DNA of 64,000 nt from Candidatus Thorarchaeota archaeon MP11T_1 (lineage in GTDB: Archaea > Asgardarchaeota > Thorarchaeia > Thorarchaeales > Thorarchaeaceae), in contig PJET01000002.1 of assembly GCA_002825515.1 (NCBI GenBank), positions 1 to 64,000 on the forward strand. The letters run 5' to 3'. The notes beneath the pieces are model-generated. The model saw only the letters and a list, made by a program, of their open reading frames with translations, was not told the DNA's origin and searched no databases. How positions within the stretch are numbered: position 1 is the stretch's first letter; each line of letters starts with the position of its first letter. The translations under genes were made by a program, and so were the position numbers. Of this stretch, positions 15,467 to 22,867 are shown piece after piece.

Positions 15467-16098
15467 CTAAGACGTAATCTAGCAACAACGCATCTATGAT
15501 CTGTTTCATCTAAATAGATATCATAGATGTCAAAAGATTGAAACTCGATTGGAATCTCTTTCTCCATGAAATAATGATGAGGAATTCCACTTTCCCATCC
15601 TTGTTGTGGGACATAGGTGCCCTCCTCGACTTTAACTAGGTTCCAATCATCCTTTTCATTAGGAGATCTCGGCTTCAACACTGGAAAAGTGACAAAGAGG
15701 ATTCCACCTGGTTTCAGAACTCTCTCAATCTCTCTGATTGTCTTTCTGATATTCTTGATAAGATTGTGATGAATGACTTGAATCGAGATAACTGCATCAA
15801 AGAAGTTATCATCATAGGGAAATGGGTCTTCCATTCTATGTTCGCAAAGATTGGCGTGTAGAGATTCATCTTTGAGCCAGTCTTGAGTCATGCTGAGGGC
15901 TTTTGAAGATGCGTCAAAACCATGCACGTCAAAACCTAAGCGCGAAAGGTATACAACATGCCTACCTGATCCACAACCAAGATCAAGAATTCTCGAGCCT
16001 TTATTGTCTTGAATCAGTTTCACAACTCTTTCGATACCTGAATGAGGATCCGTAAATACTCGACCTCTTTCTGTGAAAATATTATCCCAATCTGGCAT
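15463..16098 (-). CDS. Class I SAM-dependent methyltransferase
   Basis: 211 aa. ILDLGCGSGRHVVYLSRLGF (motif I), VHGFDASSKALSM (motif II), DPFPYDDNFFDAVISIQVIHH (motif IV region) and VLKPGGILFVTFP identify a Methyltransf_11/25-type enzyme, close to tellurite-resistance TehB-like proteins. Substrate unknown. Its stop interlocks with the HDAC-fold gene (TTAG at 15463-15466). Confidence 0.85.
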   Translation of the reverse strand: MPDWDNIFTERGRVFTDPHSGIERVVKLIQDNKGSRILDLGCGSGRHVVYLSRLGFDVHGFDASSKALSMTQDWLKDESLHANLCEHRMEDPFPYDDNFFDAVISIQVIHHNLIKNIRKTIREIERVLKPGGILFVTFPVLKPRSPNEKDDWNLVKVEEGTYVPQQGWESGIPHHYFMEKEIPIEFQSFDIYDIYLDETDHRCVVARLRLS

Positions 16099-16198
16099 TA
16101 GTAGTAATCTTCTACATCCTATAGGTGATATGGATTGTGGCTTGTTTGTCGGTTGAAATAAAAGATAGAATTAGCATAATTTAGTTCACATTTCCAAG

Positions 16199-17956
16199 GT
16201 GGACACAAACTTGAACATAAGACGTAGACATTTCGTTTTTATTCTAGGTTTAATGATTATGTTTTCGGGAGTCCTATCAGCAGCAAGTGTGCAGAATGGG
16301 TTCGGTTCAATAGCTGTCACAGAGGTTGATTTTCAAGCAGCTGATGGATCCTTGATTCATAGTACGCTTCAGAAACCAAATGATGCAACTGATACTGATC
16401 CATTACCGGGCGTAGTTGTGATTCATGGATCACAACAGAACAAAGAGTGGCTGATGGCATTTGGTATTGAACTTGCACGACGTGGGTTTGTGGTTCTTAC
16501 AATCGATGCTAATGGTCATGGTAATTCTGAGCCAGGATTAGGTAGTGGAACAGCAGCATTGGATTATATCGCATCTTTAGATTTTGTTGATAATACACAG
16601 ATTGGTCTAATAGGCCACAGCATGGGTGGTGGTATTGCTTGGGCCGCTATAAATGAGTCTAGCGTCTATGTACGTGCTCTGATTCTAGTTGGTTCTGGAT
16701 TTCGAGAAAATATGTCATACATACCAAACACTCTCTTAGCAACAGGTAACTTCGATTCTCTGTCCAGATATCCGCACAACCCCGGCTTGTTAGAACCGTG
16801 GTTTAATGTGACTGATATTGTACCGGGAACAACCTATGGTGACTTTGATAACAACACAGCAAGAAGGGCTGTGTTTCCACGTACAAATCACCTTTTCGAA
16901 ACTATTGATCCAGTAATTGTTAGTGAAAGCGTAGAATGGATGAAGAATAGTCTGAAGGGAGGAATTGAAGATGAGCACTGGATAGAGAGCGCGTCTATCC
17001 TGTATCCATTTTGGTTGCTTGGTGGACTTTTTGGATTAATCGGTGTTCTTCTTACGATTTTCCCTCTGATTGTTATTCTAATTGATATGCCCATCTTCTC
17101 AGACCTAAAGGGAAGACCTACTGACAAACCAGCCACAAAGAAGGCGTTTTATCTTTACGGAGTGATATTGGGATTGATTGGTGTTATCACTTTCTTCCCA
17201 TTTCTTGCTATTGGTCTTCTATTAGCGAGAATAATACCCTTCCCAACATTTTATGGATTGGCAGTAGTATCATGGATTCTAGGAAGTGGACTTGTAGCCT
17301 TACTTGCTCTTTTTGCAATCCTACGAAGAAACAGGGTATCTCAAAGAGAAAAGAATAGCACGAGTAATGAAATGTCATCTCCAACACTAAGAGAGCTGTT
17401 TGAAACAGGAGGACAGAAGCCCTTACCCTATTTAGTGAAGACTCTTGTTTTGACCCTCATTGTGTTTGCATGGTTGTATTTGCTGACCCTACTCGTCGAT
17501 CTAGGGCTTGTCTTGGACTTGAGATGCTTCCTTCCTGGACTCCACGACCTAACACTGGGACAAACAAGATTGGTACCGCTTTACTTTGTAGTATTTCTTG
17601 TATATACACTAGTAGATGGAGCTTGGCTGACAGGAATTATGCTGCCAGAGAGTTCAGGCACATGGAGTAAGGTTCAATTCAATTGGACTGTGAAATCAGT
17701 GTTTATCAAGACAATTCCCTACCTCATTCTCATTGCTTTCGAATTCATTGGAGGATACCTTGCAGGAGCACCTCTTGTTCCGGACATGATTGGTTACTCG
17801 TGGTTATTCTTCTATGCTTTTGCACCATGGTTCGCAATATGCACGGTGATCACAATGTTTGCCTATCGCGTGACAGGTAATCGTTGGCTTGGGGCAATGA
17901 TCAACTCCATTCTGTGTGCATGGCTCCTTGCATCTATACTAGGTTTGAGCTGGTAG
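16199..17956 (+). CDS. Alpha/beta hydrolase with C-terminal membrane domain
   Basis: 585 aa. A signal-anchor-like segment (FVFILGLMIMFSGVLSAAS) is followed by an extracytoplasmic alpha/beta hydrolase: VVIHGSQQNK (oxyanion loop), TIDANGHGNSEP, and the nucleophile elbow GHSMGGG with Ser near residue 143. From about residue 265 there are roughly eight membrane segments with no recognised domain. The hydrolase may act on lipids or peptides at the membrane; no substrate can be named. The start is GTG at 16199. Confidence 0.72.
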   Translation: MDTNLNIRRRHFVFILGLMIMFSGVLSAASVQNGFGSIAVTEVDFQAADGSLIHSTLQKPNDATDTDPLPGVVVIHGSQQNKEWLMAFGIELARRGFVVLTIDANGHGNSEPGLGSGTAALDYIASLDFVDNTQIGLIGHSMGGGIAWAAINESSVYVRALILVGSGFRENMSYIPNTLLATGNFDSLSRYPHNPGLLEPWFNVTDIVPGTTYGDFDNNTARRAVFPRTNHLFETIDPVIVSESVEWMKNSLKGGIEDEHWIESASILYPFWLLGGLFGLIGVLLTIFPLIVILIDMPIFSDLKGRPTDKPATKKAFYLYGVILGLIGVITFFPFLAIGLLLARIIPFPTFYGLAVVSWILGSGLVALLALFAILRRNRVSQREKNSTSNEMSSPTLRELFETGGQKPLPYLVKTLVLTLIVFAWLYLLTLLVDLGLVLDLRCFLPGLHDLTLGQTRLVPLYFVVFLVYTLVDGAWLTGIMLPESSGTWSKVQFNWTVKSVFIKTIPYLILIAFEFIGGYLAGAPLVPDMIGYSWLFFYAFAPWFAICTVITMFAYRVTGNRWLGAMINSILCAWLLASILGLSW

Positions 17957-17967
17957 AATGTAATGAA

Positions 17968-17996
17968 ACAGAGGAGCCATTTCTTGGTTCTTCTGT
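17968..17996. terminator. Bidirectional hairpin between convergent genes
   Basis: ACAGAGGAGCCA (17968-17979) pairs over 12 bp, with three G:U pairs, with TGGTTCTTCTGT (17985-17996) around a TTTCT loop, followed by T-rich sequence on the + strand. It fills the 39-nt gap between the hydrolase and the CrtC-like gene. Confidence 0.4.
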
Positions 17997-18904
17997 CATT
18001 TCTCTTTCAAATGAGTGAATAACCACTCGATTAGTCCTGTACCACGAGTCCCAAGTTCATTACAGTGATGAATAGCCATCTCTTCAAAGAGCTCTGTTGT
18101 CCCTCCATCGAACTCACGTGCAAATCTGATAAAACTCGTTGGAGAAATGATTGAAGATTGTAGAGTATAGCAGCATCCATCCTTGCCATAGACCTTTGTC
18201 AATGCACCAACTGGAAGTTTGGATTGTTTTTCATGATAGATGGTGTCAAGTTCGACTTTTATGATAGGAATGTGACTATCAACTGTACTAATTCCACCAG
18301 ATGGATGGAACTGACCATCAACAGAGTCAAGACGAAGACCTATCGATAAATCATCAAACTGAGCATGAAGTGCAAACCAGCTATCAATATGCCAGTTTCG
18401 GGTGCCCCAGCTCTTGTCACGCTCCCCATATCCATTAAATTCCAATATTTCTCCACTAGTAAACTCGATTTTTCCTTTTGCTATTCCTGATTGCTCAAAG
18501 TGACCTGTCCAAGAAGTGCCACTCCCATGACCAAAATCATACGCTGGAAATCGGCCATTCCATCGAATGTCAGCTTTGAGGTTTTTCCCATTGTACCGGA
18601 GTGCCCATTCTTTAAAGGGCTCAATAACCTCAAAGGAGAGGAATCCATCTGAGAGAGATTCATGGAGGTTTTCTGGCACTTGACCCTCAGGCTCCACGAA
18701 GTATACCTCCCTTTTTCCATCATAGAAAAGAACGAAAACAAACTCTCTTTTTGATGCATTTGGTAGAAGTCCAATTGTTGAGAACCCAGAGATACCAGTA
18801 TCTAGGTCCACCCAGTTGAAATAATAGCTCTCGCGCCACTCAGGATGCTCATTAGGTTCATGGGCATATTCATCAGCATCAACAAGCTCTACCATTACGA
18901 GCAC
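17996..18904 (-). CDS. CrtC-like (DUF7064-type) lipocalin-fold protein
   Basis: 302 aa, beta-rich. The motif NGYGERDKSWGTRNWHIDSW (about residues 157-176) resembles the conserved GERDHSWG..DW block of CrtC/hydroxyneurosporene-synthase-like and DUF7064 proteins. Those fold as two lipocalin-type barrels and bind hydrophobic ligands. Function here is unknown. It starts at GTG 18904 or ATG 18895 and follows the upstream gene's stop with no gap, so the pair is one operon. Confidence 0.62.
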   Translation of the reverse strand: MLVMVELVDADEYAHEPNEHPEWRESYYFNWVDLDTGISGFSTIGLLPNASKREFVFVLFYDGKREVYFVEPEGQVPENLHESLSDGFLSFEVIEPFKEWALRYNGKNLKADIRWNGRFPAYDFGHGSGTSWTGHFEQSGIAKGKIEFTSGEILEFNGYGERDKSWGTRNWHIDSWFALHAQFDDLSIGLRLDSVDGQFHPSGGISTVDSHIPIIKVELDTIYHEKQSKLPVGALTKVYGKDGCCYTLQSSIISPTSFIRFAREFDGGTTELFEEMAIHHCNELGTRGTGLIEWLFTHLKEK

Positions 18905-20080
18905 CTACTCGGGTAATAGATAGAGAGTCGGATCTTCCTCCATTTCGTCATCAAATCGACCAAATCTGATGAAAGCTGGGTCAGCATCATTGTCCATAAA
19001 GAATGGCACATACTCATCTATAACGGACTGTGAGATACTCCAGTCAATCTTGTCTGTGATACCTACTCTGTCGGTGTATCGAGCAAATCCTCTCCAGTAT
19101 GCCACTGCACCAGCGAGCATGAGCTTCTTCTTATCCCAATCTGCAAACTTTATGTATAGCTCAGAGAGAGCAGCTTCTGCGGCATCTCCATATGCAGGTA
19201 GCTCGTCAAGACCTAGAGGAATAATCTTGTTTCCCCGCTCAGTATAAGCAGCAACACTGGTGACGAGATTTGAGTAATCACCAGGCTCAATTGTCATTGT
19301 GCCAATATCATTGAATATGGCTGAAGCTCCCTTTATCGCCATAGCCACACCTAGCTTGGCAGATGGTAGTTTTACTTCAGTGTCAGACCAAGGAAGCCAA
19401 AGGTCACTCCGTCCATCGTGTAATCTAGTGAACTCGGTCATAACAAGAATCTCATCTTCGGAGATATAATATGGCCCGTGATCGATGAGCTTGGCGCGTG
19501 CCTCACACTCGTCCATGAACGCGTAGAGCTCTATCTGACCTAATGTGCGTCTTAGTTTCTTGACTTGCTCAGTGTCAACGGATTGAAGATTGTCTTTCAC
19601 CCAATTCAAAGCAGCCTCATTGAAAGCAATATTCTTTCTACCAGACGCAGCAACAGTTGGTTTTCCGGTATTAAAGTAGGTTGTACCAAGCTTATGCCAC
19701 TGTTCAAGCATCCATTGCCAGTGCCTCTGTTTCTCTTTGGCTTCTTTCTTCGGATCACTACCACATTTGTCGAAGACAATCCCCATGCGTCCAAGGGAGT
19801 AATAGAGCCAGAGATATGTGATAGAGAGTGCATGTACCTCAGAGAGCAGAGTCTTGCTCTGTTTAGCAAGATCTTCTGGAGTTGTTTTTGACCAGACCTG
19901 TTTCATGACATCATAGAGATGATAGTATGTATGATAGCATGACACTGAGATATACTCGTTTGTGGGAAATATTTCAGATTCGAGAAGGCCACGTTCAGCC
20001 AAAATATCTGAAAAAGTGTCAGAGATGTGTTTGATCATCTTGTTTGTGTCACTAATGTCCAGTGTTATCACTCTCATCAT
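18905..20080 (-). CDS. Conserved-looking protein of unknown function
   Basis: 391 aa, soluble, mostly helical, with no motif I recognise. Visible features are a Trp/Tyr-rich stretch (ALSITYLWLYYSLGRMG, near 85-101), a cluster of basic residues (DPKKEAKEKQRHWQWMLEQW) and an acidic C terminus (RFDDEMEEDPTLYLLPE). The CrtC-like gene begins directly after its stop codon, so the two products probably act together, perhaps on a hydrophobic substrate. Codon use looks like the neighbours, with no sign of transfer. Confidence 0.7.
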   Translation of the reverse strand: MMRVITLDISDTNKMIKHISDTFSDILAERGLLESEIFPTNEYISVSCYHTYYHLYDVMKQVWSKTTPEDLAKQSKTLLSEVHALSITYLWLYYSLGRMGIVFDKCGSDPKKEAKEKQRHWQWMLEQWHKLGTTYFNTGKPTVAASGRKNIAFNEAALNWVKDNLQSVDTEQVKKLRRTLGQIELYAFMDECEARAKLIDHGPYYISEDEILVMTEFTRLHDGRSDLWLPWSDTEVKLPSAKLGVAMAIKGASAIFNDIGTMTIEPGDYSNLVTSVAAYTERGNKIIPLGLDELPAYGDAAEAALSELYIKFADWDKKKLMLAGAVAYWRGFARYTDRVGITDKIDWSISQSVIDEYVPFFMDNDADPAFIRFGRFDDEMEEDPTLYLLPE

Positions 20081-20205
20081 TCGTCAACATTTAGTTCTAA
20101 GACGGAGTCCACGTAGAAGTGGGTATTAAGCGTTTCAGGAAGCTAACGCGAAGCTTAATACATACAAATTAGGTTTCGCTGAAAGGTCTGTGGACGGATG
20201 AAAAC

Positions 20206-20556
20206 TTGAGAGAAGTTGCTAGAGGTCTTATTTCATTAAAACTCTCAGCTGAGGGGGAGCTTAGATATATCACTACTATGAAGGAGGTGATTGAACTACT
20301 TAAGGAGGGGGCTGATGGTAAAATAGTTCTCGTGAATGATGGTGGGACAACATTTCTTGCACCAATTCTCTCAAAACTTGCAGGAGTAGTGTGTATAACC
20401 GGAGCTCTAGGATCACATCTGGCAATAGTCACACGAGAGTTTGAGATACCTGCACTAATGGGCACCAAGATCGTAAGTCCTGAAGAGTTAGACAGAAAAA
20501 ATGTGATGATTCAGCCTGAAGAGGGAACAACAGGCGTATTATTTGTGACGGAGTGA
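20206..20556 (+). CDS. Stand-alone PEP-utilising enzyme mobile (phosphohistidine) domain
   Basis: 116 aa corresponding only to the swivelling His domain of PEP synthase/PPDK. GGTTFLAPILSKLAG and GALGSHLAIVTREFEIPALM match the consensus GG-T-HAAI-ARELGIPAVVG, with phosphorylatable His71. The start is TTG at 20206, because no ATG or GTG lies between it and the upstream stop. A TATA-like TTAATACATAC lies near 20156-20166. It overlaps the ATP-grasp partner by GTGA, so the two halves are co-translated. Confidence 0.82.
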   Translation: MREVARGLISLKLSAEGELRYITTMKEVIELLKEGADGKIVLVNDGGTTFLAPILSKLAGVVCITGALGSHLAIVTREFEIPALMGTKIVSPEELDRKNVMIQPEEGTTGVLFVTE

Positions 20557-21545
20557 TTGATTATTTGAAAATGGTTCATACTCTTGAGATGGTTCAGCCT
20601 GATGAGATTGAATCTCATGGAGGAAAAGCTGTAAATCTAGCGAAACTTGCACGAAGTGGGTTTCTAATTCCGAGAGGCTTTTCGATTTCCACTGCCGCAT
20701 TTGTCCAAATGGTAGAGAGTTGTCGGGATTTTGCAGATTTTCTGAAAAATGTAGACGATTCAGAAGATTTCGAAGAAATTTTAGAGATTTGTGAAAATCT
20801 GCAGAGGATAGTAGAAGATTATCGAATACCAAAGAGTCTTGATTTGGAGATATCGCGTGGGATTAAACACCTCAATGAACTGGGTGTGAGTAATGATCTT
20901 GGTTTTGCTGTACGATCGTCAGCAACGCTAGAAGATCATAGCGACATCTCGTTTGCTGGACAGGCAGAAAGCTATCTCTGCGTAAAAAATCAAAAAGAAA
21001 TAATCGAATCTGTGAAGAAAGTATGGAAATCTGCATTCTCTGAGCGTGCTATAATCTATCTAAAGACAAAAGGAATTCCGATTAAACATTTGAAGATGGC
21101 AGTCGTTATTCAGGAAATGATACCGGCAGATGTGTCGGGTGTAATGTTTACTGTAAATGCTGTCAATAATAATACTGATGAGCTCTTGATTAATGCCACA
21201 TGGGGCTTGGGTGACTGTCTTGTTTCAGGAAAAATAGAACCTGACACCTATGTTTTGGCAAAGACCCCATTCAGTGTAGTTCAACGTACTATTGGTGGAA
21301 AGGAACTCACCTCCATGCAGGAAATGAGCGAATTAGTCACGATAGATACTCCAAAGGATAAACAGTCAAAATATACGCTTGATGATGAAACTCTGCTCGA
21401 TATTGCAGAGATTGGATTGAAGATTGAGAACGAGATGGAGTATCCACAGGATATCGAGTGGTGTATCAAACCAGATGGTGGTCTAGTAATCCTTCAGTCA
21501 AGACCGATAACTACCATCAACGTGCCTTCATCTCATAAAGAGTGA
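20553..21545 (+). CDS. Stand-alone PEP synthase/PPDK ATP-binding domain
   Basis: 330 aa covering the PPDK_N ATP-grasp region only. GGKAVNLAKLARSGFLIPRG (23-42), FAVRSSATLEDHSDISFAGQ (118-137), QEMIPADVSGVMFT, and PQDIEWCIKPDGGLVILQSR with the closing RPIT are diagnostic. The enzyme should autophosphorylate the neighbouring His-domain protein from ATP. The PEP/pyruvate TIM barrel of normal PpsA is absent from both genes, so the final acceptor is unknown. It starts at GTG overlapping the upstream TGA, and its end overlaps the convergent ferredoxin gene by 29 nt. Confidence 0.85.
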   Translation: MIDYLKMVHTLEMVQPDEIESHGGKAVNLAKLARSGFLIPRGFSISTAAFVQMVESCRDFADFLKNVDDSEDFEEILEICENLQRIVEDYRIPKSLDLEISRGIKHLNELGVSNDLGFAVRSSATLEDHSDISFAGQAESYLCVKNQKEIIESVKKVWKSAFSERAIIYLKTKGIPIKHLKMAVVIQEMIPADVSGVMFTVNAVNNNTDELLINATWGLGDCLVSGKIEPDTYVLAKTPFSVVQRTIGGKELTSMQEMSELVTIDTPKDKQSKYTLDDETLLDIAEIGLKIENEMEYPQDIEWCIKPDGGLVILQSRPITTINVPSSHKE

Positions 21546-21801
21546 CGCCGGGGTCAACAGTGATTGCTTGTTCAGGGCAAACTTTTATGCACTTCATGCA
21601 GCCCGTGCATTTTGAAAGCCAAATCGCATCAATCCTCCAAATCTCGGGATTGTGGGGATCTGGATGGTCCTCAAGTGTCGGATGCATCAGAAAGACAGCT
21701 GGGTCACACACCAATAGACACTTTCTACATTCACGTGGATCAGTGCTCGCGCCTGAGTGACACTTTGAATAGTCAATTGTAATCTTTGTCTTCTTTACCA
21801 T
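21517..21801 (-). CDS. Ferredoxin-like 4Fe-4S protein
   Basis: About 94 aa. The C-terminal cluster CTGCMKCIKVCP is a standard 4Fe-4S motif; further Cys residues (CHSG..CRKCLLVC) near the N terminus suggest a second, less regular site. The ATG at 21801 is preferred, with AAGGTG six nt upstream; a GTG at 21810 is the alternative. It lies 10 nt behind the larger Fe-S protein gene, in one operon, and probably passes electrons to or from it. Confidence 0.78.
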   Translation of the reverse strand: MVKKTKITIDYSKCHSGASTDPRECRKCLLVCDPAVFLMHPTLEDHPDPHNPEIWRIDAIWLSKCTGCMKCIKVCPEQAITVDPGVTLYEMKAR

Positions 21802-21811
21802 CTTAGACACC

Positions 21812-22681
21812 TTAGTATTTTCCAGCCTGTCCTTTAACAGAGTCCCTTGGGACTAAATTGAGTGCGTCGTGCTTACATGCGTGTCTACAAACCCCACAAC
21901 CGAAACACTTGTTCAAATCAACAATCACTCGGTTTACGGATGGCAAGTACCTTAATGCATTGAACTGACACATTCTTACACAGGACTTGCAGCCTTGACA
22001 GTTATCGATGTTTATTTCAATTAGGTACTCGGCTTTGTACACTGTACGCAGGTCAAAGTCGTTTCTGAGTCGGAGTCCGCCACATTCTGGGGTTTCACAA
22101 GAACAAATCGCATTAATATACGGAACTGGTTGGAACCAGACTGATGCAACATAGCCTTTCTCATTCTGTTCTTGTAGAGCCTGAATGGCCTCTTCACGAT
22201 CAAGGCGGTACTTCACATCCTCAGGGATATATCGAGTGTGTTTCTCAATCACTTCCGAGAGTTGACCGAAGTTGATACAGACCGCATCTTTAACTCCCCT
22301 TTGCATCCATCTACATACACAGTAGTTCTTGATGATTGGCTCAGCAGCGAGATTTCCCATGATATGTTGAGCGTCCTCTAATGGAATGACTTGCCCAAAG
22401 TGACCATCAGCTCTCACTGGATTCCTATTGTTCTTCTCACTGTGGATTTGACCTTCAACGACCTTTCGGATTACACGACCTATGATTGGCATTTGCATCT
22501 TATAGCCCAAACCAATTGAATTGAACCCCATTATTTTTCGAATGAAGAGGGTTTCCATATTTTTCCACTGTTCGTCTAGGTATTCCCTGGCATTGTACTC
22601 ATCTGCTAGTTCATCCTTATACAGTCTAGCGTTTTCATACCATTTGCCGCCGTCACCGTGTTTGAAACACCACTCGCACAT
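21812..22681 (-). CDS. Multi-Cys 4Fe-4S protein, probable electron carrier or oxidoreductase subunit
   Basis: 289 aa. The last third holds two 4Fe-4S motifs, CQGCKSCVRMC and CFGCGVCRHACK. Upstream are extra Cys clusters (MCEWCFKHG at the N terminus, NYCVCRWMQRG, and ICSCETPECGG) that may hold another cofactor. No catalytic domain is recognised, and the protein resembles archaeal 4Fe-4S proteins annotated only by their clusters. It pairs with the ferredoxin downstream. The electron donor is not encoded nearby. Confidence 0.72.
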   Translation of the reverse strand: MCEWCFKHGDGGKWYENARLYKDELADEYNAREYLDEQWKNMETLFIRKIMGFNSIGLGYKMQMPIIGRVIRKVVEGQIHSEKNNRNPVRADGHFGQVIPLEDAQHIMGNLAAEPIIKNYCVCRWMQRGVKDAVCINFGQLSEVIEKHTRYIPEDVKYRLDREEAIQALQEQNEKGYVASVWFQPVPYINAICSCETPECGGLRLRNDFDLRTVYKAEYLIEINIDNCQGCKSCVRMCQFNALRYLPSVNRVIVDLNKCFGCGVCRHACKHDALNLVPRDSVKGQAGKY

Positions 22682-22867
22682 TCTTATCGCCTGTTTCTTC
22701 GTTGGCTATTTCGACTAAAAATGCGATATTTAAGAACCACGTATTTATCTCAAATCAATCGGAAAAAAAGATTCATTCTAGAGAGGAAAAGCAATTCGTA
22801 TCAAGAAGGTTTTTTTCACAGGATGCAGAACTGAGATTTAGTTTCCCAAATTGGTAGCGTGTGCACA

